DNA of 64,000 nucleotides. It comes from Gordionus sp. m RMFG-2023 (taxonomy: Eukaryota; Nematomorpha; Gordioida; Chordodea; Parachordodidae). Positions within the stretch are counted from its first letter, which is position 1. The number at the start of each line of letters is the position of its first letter. Positions 60,001-64,000 of the stretch are shown piece after piece. The stretch covers positions 82,065,561-82,129,560 of the forward strand of contig NC_088775.1 in assembly GCF_954871325.1 (NCBI RefSeq), in the 5' to 3' direction. The notes under the pieces are model-generated. The model made no database searches. It was not told the DNA's origin and was given only the letters and a program-made list of their open reading frames with translations. The translations under genes and the position numbers were made by a program.

Positions 60001-63000
60001 AAAATAAAAAAAATATATATGATTTGATCTGATGTTGTTAAAAAGCCTGATTTGGGTCGATTTTTCAAAAAGGTCCCTAACTAAAATATTATGTAAGCAT
60101 CGCGATTTGGCAAATAGATGTCGAAGCATTTCTGCCAGCCATGAGCAAAATCTTTAGGCTTATATAGTGTTATTTTGTTTATAATCTTATCGGGCTTTTT
60201 GACAACACTAATCAATCATTTTTCCTGTAGTATGTGATGACTTGATATCTTTAAAAAAAATTATTCTCTAAATTGAAATTGCTAATAAAAAAACTTAATA
60301 TCTATCAACTTCGTTTTTAAATTAATCTGATTATTCATTATGAAACTAGAATATGAATAAAAAAATAAATAAACTTTCCTGCCCCCAGAATATAATTTTG
60401 AACCATCTTTGGAAAATATGAGATGAGTAATACCACCTTGAGCTCCGTGTAATAAAGAAACTAACGAATTATCGGGTCTAGCGTATATGCCAACTTTATA
60501 TAAGTATAGATAGATATATTATAAATATATATTTTTAAAAAAAATATAATATTGATTAGACCTGTATGCCGGTCGGCCGCTGATATTTATGGCCAAGACG
60601 AAGACACCGCCGTTTACGAAAATCATTAAAAAATAATTTCCTTATCTTGTGCATTTTTTATATTAATAATTGGTCAACATCACTGTTCTTAAATTCTTTT
60701 TATATCAGAGGGATTTTGATGAATTCTTATTTTATACCCATTTTAAAATCATAATTATTTTGACATCATTTTAAAATTCAATCAATCAAAATTTTTAAGT
60801 TACCATAATTTTATATATTTTTAAAATGGAGACCCAATGTTAGAACGGGTGTTTGATTAGATGAATATGAACACCACTTATGATTGGGTCATGGTTTACA
60901 TAATCTGGTTTGGATGGTATTAAATGTCTTTTGTTGAAAATCTTATCAAAGAATAAGAGAAATTATTAATGCTCTAATATATAAAACAGCAGAGATTGAA
61001 TTCGAATTCGAGGCAGATCAAAGAAAATGCCTAATTACAATAGATCTAACATCAGATATGGTAGATATTGATAGCACTGATCCATACCCTGATACCCGTT
61101 TTCAAATTGGCGATTCCAATTATGAAATAACAATAATGGCACTCATATGAAAATGTTAAATTGTCCCAACCAGGTGCGTAGTATATTAATTATGCTTGAA
61201 AGCATATCCGGAGCAAATAATAATAACATTTTGAAAAGAATTTGGAAACACTATCTCAAGCTATCAAACTATGAACCAGATATAGTAGAAATAATAGCGT
61301 TTCTTTCAGGATTTAAATAAACAGTTGAATTTTTATCTGCACATCAATAGACTTACCTTAAACTTAGCATAACTTTTTAGGAGTGAAATTGAAGCAAATT
61401 TAATAATATGATAGCTCAGAAATCATTTTCCTAAAGGAAAATATGCCTAAAACTTGCGTTACGATTTCCGGTTTGTGATCTGCAAATAATAATATAAAGT
61501 ATGTTTATTTATTTAATTTATTTCAAAAATAATCTAGGGGTTGGCTTGTCTTCTAGATCCAAGATCTCTAAAATTGAAAATTGTGTCCAAGTATATATTA
61601 GAACAAAATCATTCAGCGTTGGAATTCATTATAAAACATTTTAAACGTTTAAAGTATGGCGATATTAGGGTAGTATAGTAAATATAGCGATTGAGAATCA
61701 AGAGGAAATATTAAATTCAAATTATTTAACAAAATTTGCAACTAAATCTCCAGCAAAAAGTACAAATTATGATTCCACTTTAAGTGATTTAGAACAAGAA
61801 TGTATTTATATCGGAAAAGGACACTCACAAAATTTGATTGTTCTAATTCAGGAGAGAAAAGAGGATCGAACTTCATAATCTTACCACGCTAGCTAAAAAA
61901 ATTCTTAGTGTTCCGCAACTGACACAATTAGTGAAAGAGTTTTCTCTACCGCTGGGTTGGCGTTTAATTCAAGAAAATCATCATCATGTCCGAAAAATTT
62001 AAATAAAATTAACTTTATATATGATAATTATAAAATTACAAAAATGAGTTTTCTCTTCAATAACGATCTAAAAATATGCCGAGATATCTGTATCGTAGTG
62101 TATAATTTAATTAAATTTTTTCAAAAAATTAATTAGCAATTAAAAAAATATATGTTATAAAAAGTTTATCTGCCGATGAGATTTTTGAAAAGTGAGCCGG
62201 CCGCCGATAGTTTCGGCGATTCACATGTCTAATATTGACTAGTGTTGTTAAATGGCTATATTTGAGCCTATTTTTAAACACGGCTAACACAATTTTATTT
62301 AAGTCCATAATTAATTATTTGTCTGCCTAGCCCATATTTATTTAAATATATAAAAATTTAATTGGTTTTTTTATACAATTAATATCCTAAAAAATAATAA
62401 ATATTGGCATATTGTTTTAGAGATCTGCAATAACATCTGAAATTTTTTTTAATGGGTCCCCTAGGCAAAAATATTTCCAGGTGGGGCCAGGTAAAGTTTG
62501 GATTTTTTTAAAAAATATATAAATATTTTGATAGAAATTTTTAATAAATTAATTAATAATTTTTTTTTTGATGAATTATGACATCTCAATAGAAGTAATA
62601 AAATCCATATAGTATAGCATTTTTAATTTAACCACTCCCCAAATTATAAATAATTGTTTATCTTGGTGTTCAAGAACAACTATTTTGGTTTAGAGGCCTT
62701 GCATTTAAAAAAATAATTAAAAACTGAGCCAGGAAGGGCAAACTTAGTGAAAAATTGAAACTGGGCCTAATTGGGCAGAAAATTTTTTGGGCAGGGCCAG
62801 GTAAGTGAAATTCCCACTGGGCCTGGTTGAGCCTGAAAATTCTGCCCATTTGCAGACCTCTACCATATTTCTTGCAAAAATTTGAAAAAATATCAATTTA
62901 TTTAACAAAATTGAATTTAATTTAAAAATGTACTGGCCCAAATTTTTTTTAAAATACTAGCCCCAACCCAAATCAATTTTTTTTAAAAAGATGGCCCGAC

Positions 63001-63977
63001 ATAGGAAGCCTTTTTGTGCTAGGCTTTGCTATAGGCATAATTTTTTTTATTTCATCTAATATCAATATTCAAATCTATTTAAATGCCAAACTTGAGCTAG
63101 TGTAGGAGCCTACTGCAAAGAGGTTAGGGTGAAAAGGACTCATAGCAAAACAAGAGATCAAACCATGCTGGCCTTTTGAAGCATATAATTTGTCTTAATA
63201 CGATATGATATATTTTTTAAAAAAAAATTAATATATAAATTTACTATGGGTTTTTATAGTTTCATATTTGCTGAATGGATTGTGTGTATCAAATATTCTA
63301 ATATGCTTATTGTAACCAGCAAATAACTTAGTTCCATAACTATTAAAGGCTAAGCTGCAGCATGTCAACAATTCCTCCTAAGATATATTTAAATAAGACT
63401 AGGGTATTATTAAGTAATGTATATCACATTTTGTGAATAAGCTTTGTAAGTATTGAGTAAAGATCCAGTATTAGCATCCCATAAATGAATAGGACTATCT
63501 CTACATGTTGAGGCAATACTTTAATTTATAATATAGTTTAATTAAAGTAAAGTTTGTTTAAACTAATGTGTTAAATATATAAATATATTTAAATTTTTAC
63601 AAGCAAGTTTGCTGATCCCAGGAATTCATTAATGGATTCCAACAATAGTCAAATATTGCATCAACTTCTTTAATTTTTATCACTGATGCCTAAATTTTAT
63701 GTAAAATTGGAATAATTTTTATTCCATAAAAAATACAGTTATTTACAATTTGTTTGGATGAATAATTCCCATCCCAAATTTCTGAAGGCAAATTGTAAAT
63801 GTTTAATTCCCTTTCCTCACAGTTGGTAACTATGCATGATCCGTCTGGAGCCCTTGATATATCAATATAATGTAATATAAATTAAATGATTACCATTTAC
63901 ACCCTTTTAAATAGTTATGGGGATTTGAATATTCAATATTATCATAAAGTATTAGTTTTCGTCCTGATATATTTTTC
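57073..63977 (-). CDS. WRAP53: WRAP53/TCAB1 homologue, telomerase Cajal body WD40 protein (nine 3' exons)
   Basis: TCAB1 binds CAB-box RNAs (scaRNAs, telomerase RNA) and brings them to Cajal bodies. Exons in coding order: 63977-63894, 63852-63747, 63689-63601, 63518-63428, 63377-63245, 63172-63092, 60493-60375, 59212-58977, 57325-57073 (TAG 57075-57073). All junctions have GT/AG ends and keep frame. Matches to recalled human WRAP53: YLKGCKWAPDGSCIVTN (LKGCLWAPDGSCILTN), IFDYCWNPLMNS (IYDYCWYSLMSS), DSPIHLWDANTG (ENPIHIWDAFTG), QGGITHLIFSKDGSKLYSG (QGGITHLCFHPDGNRFFSG), NNQRVYFDID (TNQRIYFDLD), SIHPSLALLATSSGRR (SLHPSLPLLATASGQR). The last exon adds an acidic tail and ends FKIWNVSLLNSDNE. The N-terminus is outside the window. 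Introns run from 41 bases (63853-63893) to 2.6 kb. AATAAA lies at 57008-57003. No exon shows damage. Confidence 0.95.
57845..58755. mobile_element. Possible DNA transposon remnant in the last WRAP53 intron
   Basis: The ends share GTGCC(A/T)ATA in inverted orientation (gtgccataaatggcc at 57842; ctttgag...gtgatataggcac ending 58744). Inside are repeated ggccat/ggccaatca motifs and an inverted pair around 58470-58530 (ggccagttgacacgcatatggccaatcaatacat...tattgactggcc). No transposase is legible. The superfamily is unknown. Confidence 0.35.
59630..59985. mobile_element. MITE copy in a WRAP53 intron (partner of 5828-6205)
   Basis: Begins cataggcgtaactaaggg and ends attctgggcctatg, so catagg forms a short inverted end. 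It is collinear with 5828-6205. It sits between the exons at 60493-60375 and 59212-58977. Confidence 0.5.
60033..60211. mobile_element. Decayed TAGTGTTGTTAAA-family MITE in a WRAP53 intron
   Basis: Starts tgttgttaaaaagcctgatttggg and ends cgggctttttgacaacacta, matching the inverted ends of 44961-45213. The internal gagcaaaatctttaggct also fits the family. No clean target duplication remains. Confidence 0.7.
60557..62231 (+). mobile_element. hAT transposon with decayed transposase, 1675 bp, in a WRAP53 intron
   Basis: Ends read TAGACCTGTATGCCGGTCGGCCG and, reverse-complemented, TAGACATGTGAATCGCCGA...GGCGGCCGGC. Flanking ATATTGAT (60549-60556) and ATATTGAC (62232-62239) form an 8-bp target duplication with one difference. 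Plus-strand transposase pieces are EFEFEADQRKCLITIDLTSD (about 61005), GLACLLDPRSLKLKIVSKYI (about 61551) and the hAT C-terminal dimerisation domain, ATDTISERVFSTAGLAFNSR then PKNLNKINFIYDN (61915-62028). The pieces lie in different frames with stops between, so it is inactive. It lies wholly inside intron 60494-63091 and does not touch an exon. Confidence 0.88.
62240..62305. mobile_element. Truncated TAGTGTTGTTAAA-family MITE abutting the hAT transposon
   Basis: tagtgttgttaaatggct...aaacacggctaacacaatttta starts at the base after the right target duplication of the 60557-62231 element. Only the left half of the family is present. Confidence 0.6.
62415..62870. mobile_element. CAGAGACC/TAGAGATCTGCA-family MITE in a WRAP53 intron
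   Basis: Left end tagagatctgcaataac, right end gcccatttgcagacctcta (reverse TAGAGGTCTGCAAATGGGC). GC islands (ggtggggccaggt, gggcagggccaggt, ctgggcctggttgagcc) lie between. The target duplication is not clear. It lies between the hAT transposon and the 63172-63092 exon. Confidence 0.65.
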
Positions 63978-64000
63978 CTAATATAATATATTTCTTAGAT

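Noticed and set aside
62744-62941. Minus-strand ORF MGQYIFKLNSILLNKLIFFQ...
   Set aside because: It overlaps the GC islands of a MITE inside a WRAP53 intron and has no exon features.

Overview
**Organism and composition.** This is eukaryotic, and almost certainly animal, nuclear DNA with very high A+T (about four fifths by eye). Two genes can be assembled exon by exon. One is the C-terminal half of an RNF19 (Dorfin)-type RBR E3 ubiquitin ligase, on the + strand at 300-6549. The other is most of a WRAP53/TCAB1 telomerase Cajal-body WD40 protein, on the - strand at 57073-63977. Their smallest introns are only 41-80 bases, while others are long and filled with DNA transposons. I cannot name the species. 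An AT-rich, compact-intron, transposon-laden invertebrate fits, such as a derived parasitic animal, a flatworm or a cnidarian relative.

**Layout.** 1-6.55 kb: eleven RNF19-like exons. 6.6-8.6 kb: MITE remnants and a short tandem repeat. 8.6-23.7 kb: block 1 of a clustered array of small three-exon genes on the - strand, of a family I do not recognise. 23.7-34.6 kb: transposon-rich spacer with a large inverted repeat, hAT-like MITEs, a diverged tandem repeat and a decayed LINE reverse transcriptase. 34.6-48.5 kb: block 2 of the array, interrupted at 35.1-40.9 kb by an RTE-like LINE that itself carries a young LTR element. 48.5-53.2 kb: AT-rich sequence without a recognisable gene. 53.29-54.33 kb: a divergent single-exon seven-helix receptor. 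57.07-63.98 kb: WRAP53 homologue, with a complete but dead hAT transposon in one intron.

**Most interesting object: the array.** At least eleven copies or remnants (A-K) share one architecture. Exon 1 encodes 26-27 aa (MDKF...), exon 2 encodes 21 aa (APKMKCNKTF...), and exon 3 encodes 80-91 aa (an Asp run, then IAYAKYGAKFW, then a helical C-terminus). All introns are phase 0, and in the copies measured they are 47-64 bases. Four copies (B, D, G, J) read as whole genes of 137-139 aa, G with a GC splice donor. Copy C keeps its frame only because two deletions, in different exons, compensate. The others are dead in clear ways. A conserved TATA-like promoter lies about 220-240 bases upstream of the ATGs. 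A second TATA-like motif on the opposite strand lies past most 3' ends. The two blocks are segmental duplicates, and the LINE sits where block 2 has lost the counterpart of copy B.

Nothing in the sequence ties the two conserved host genes, the receptor and the array to one pathway.
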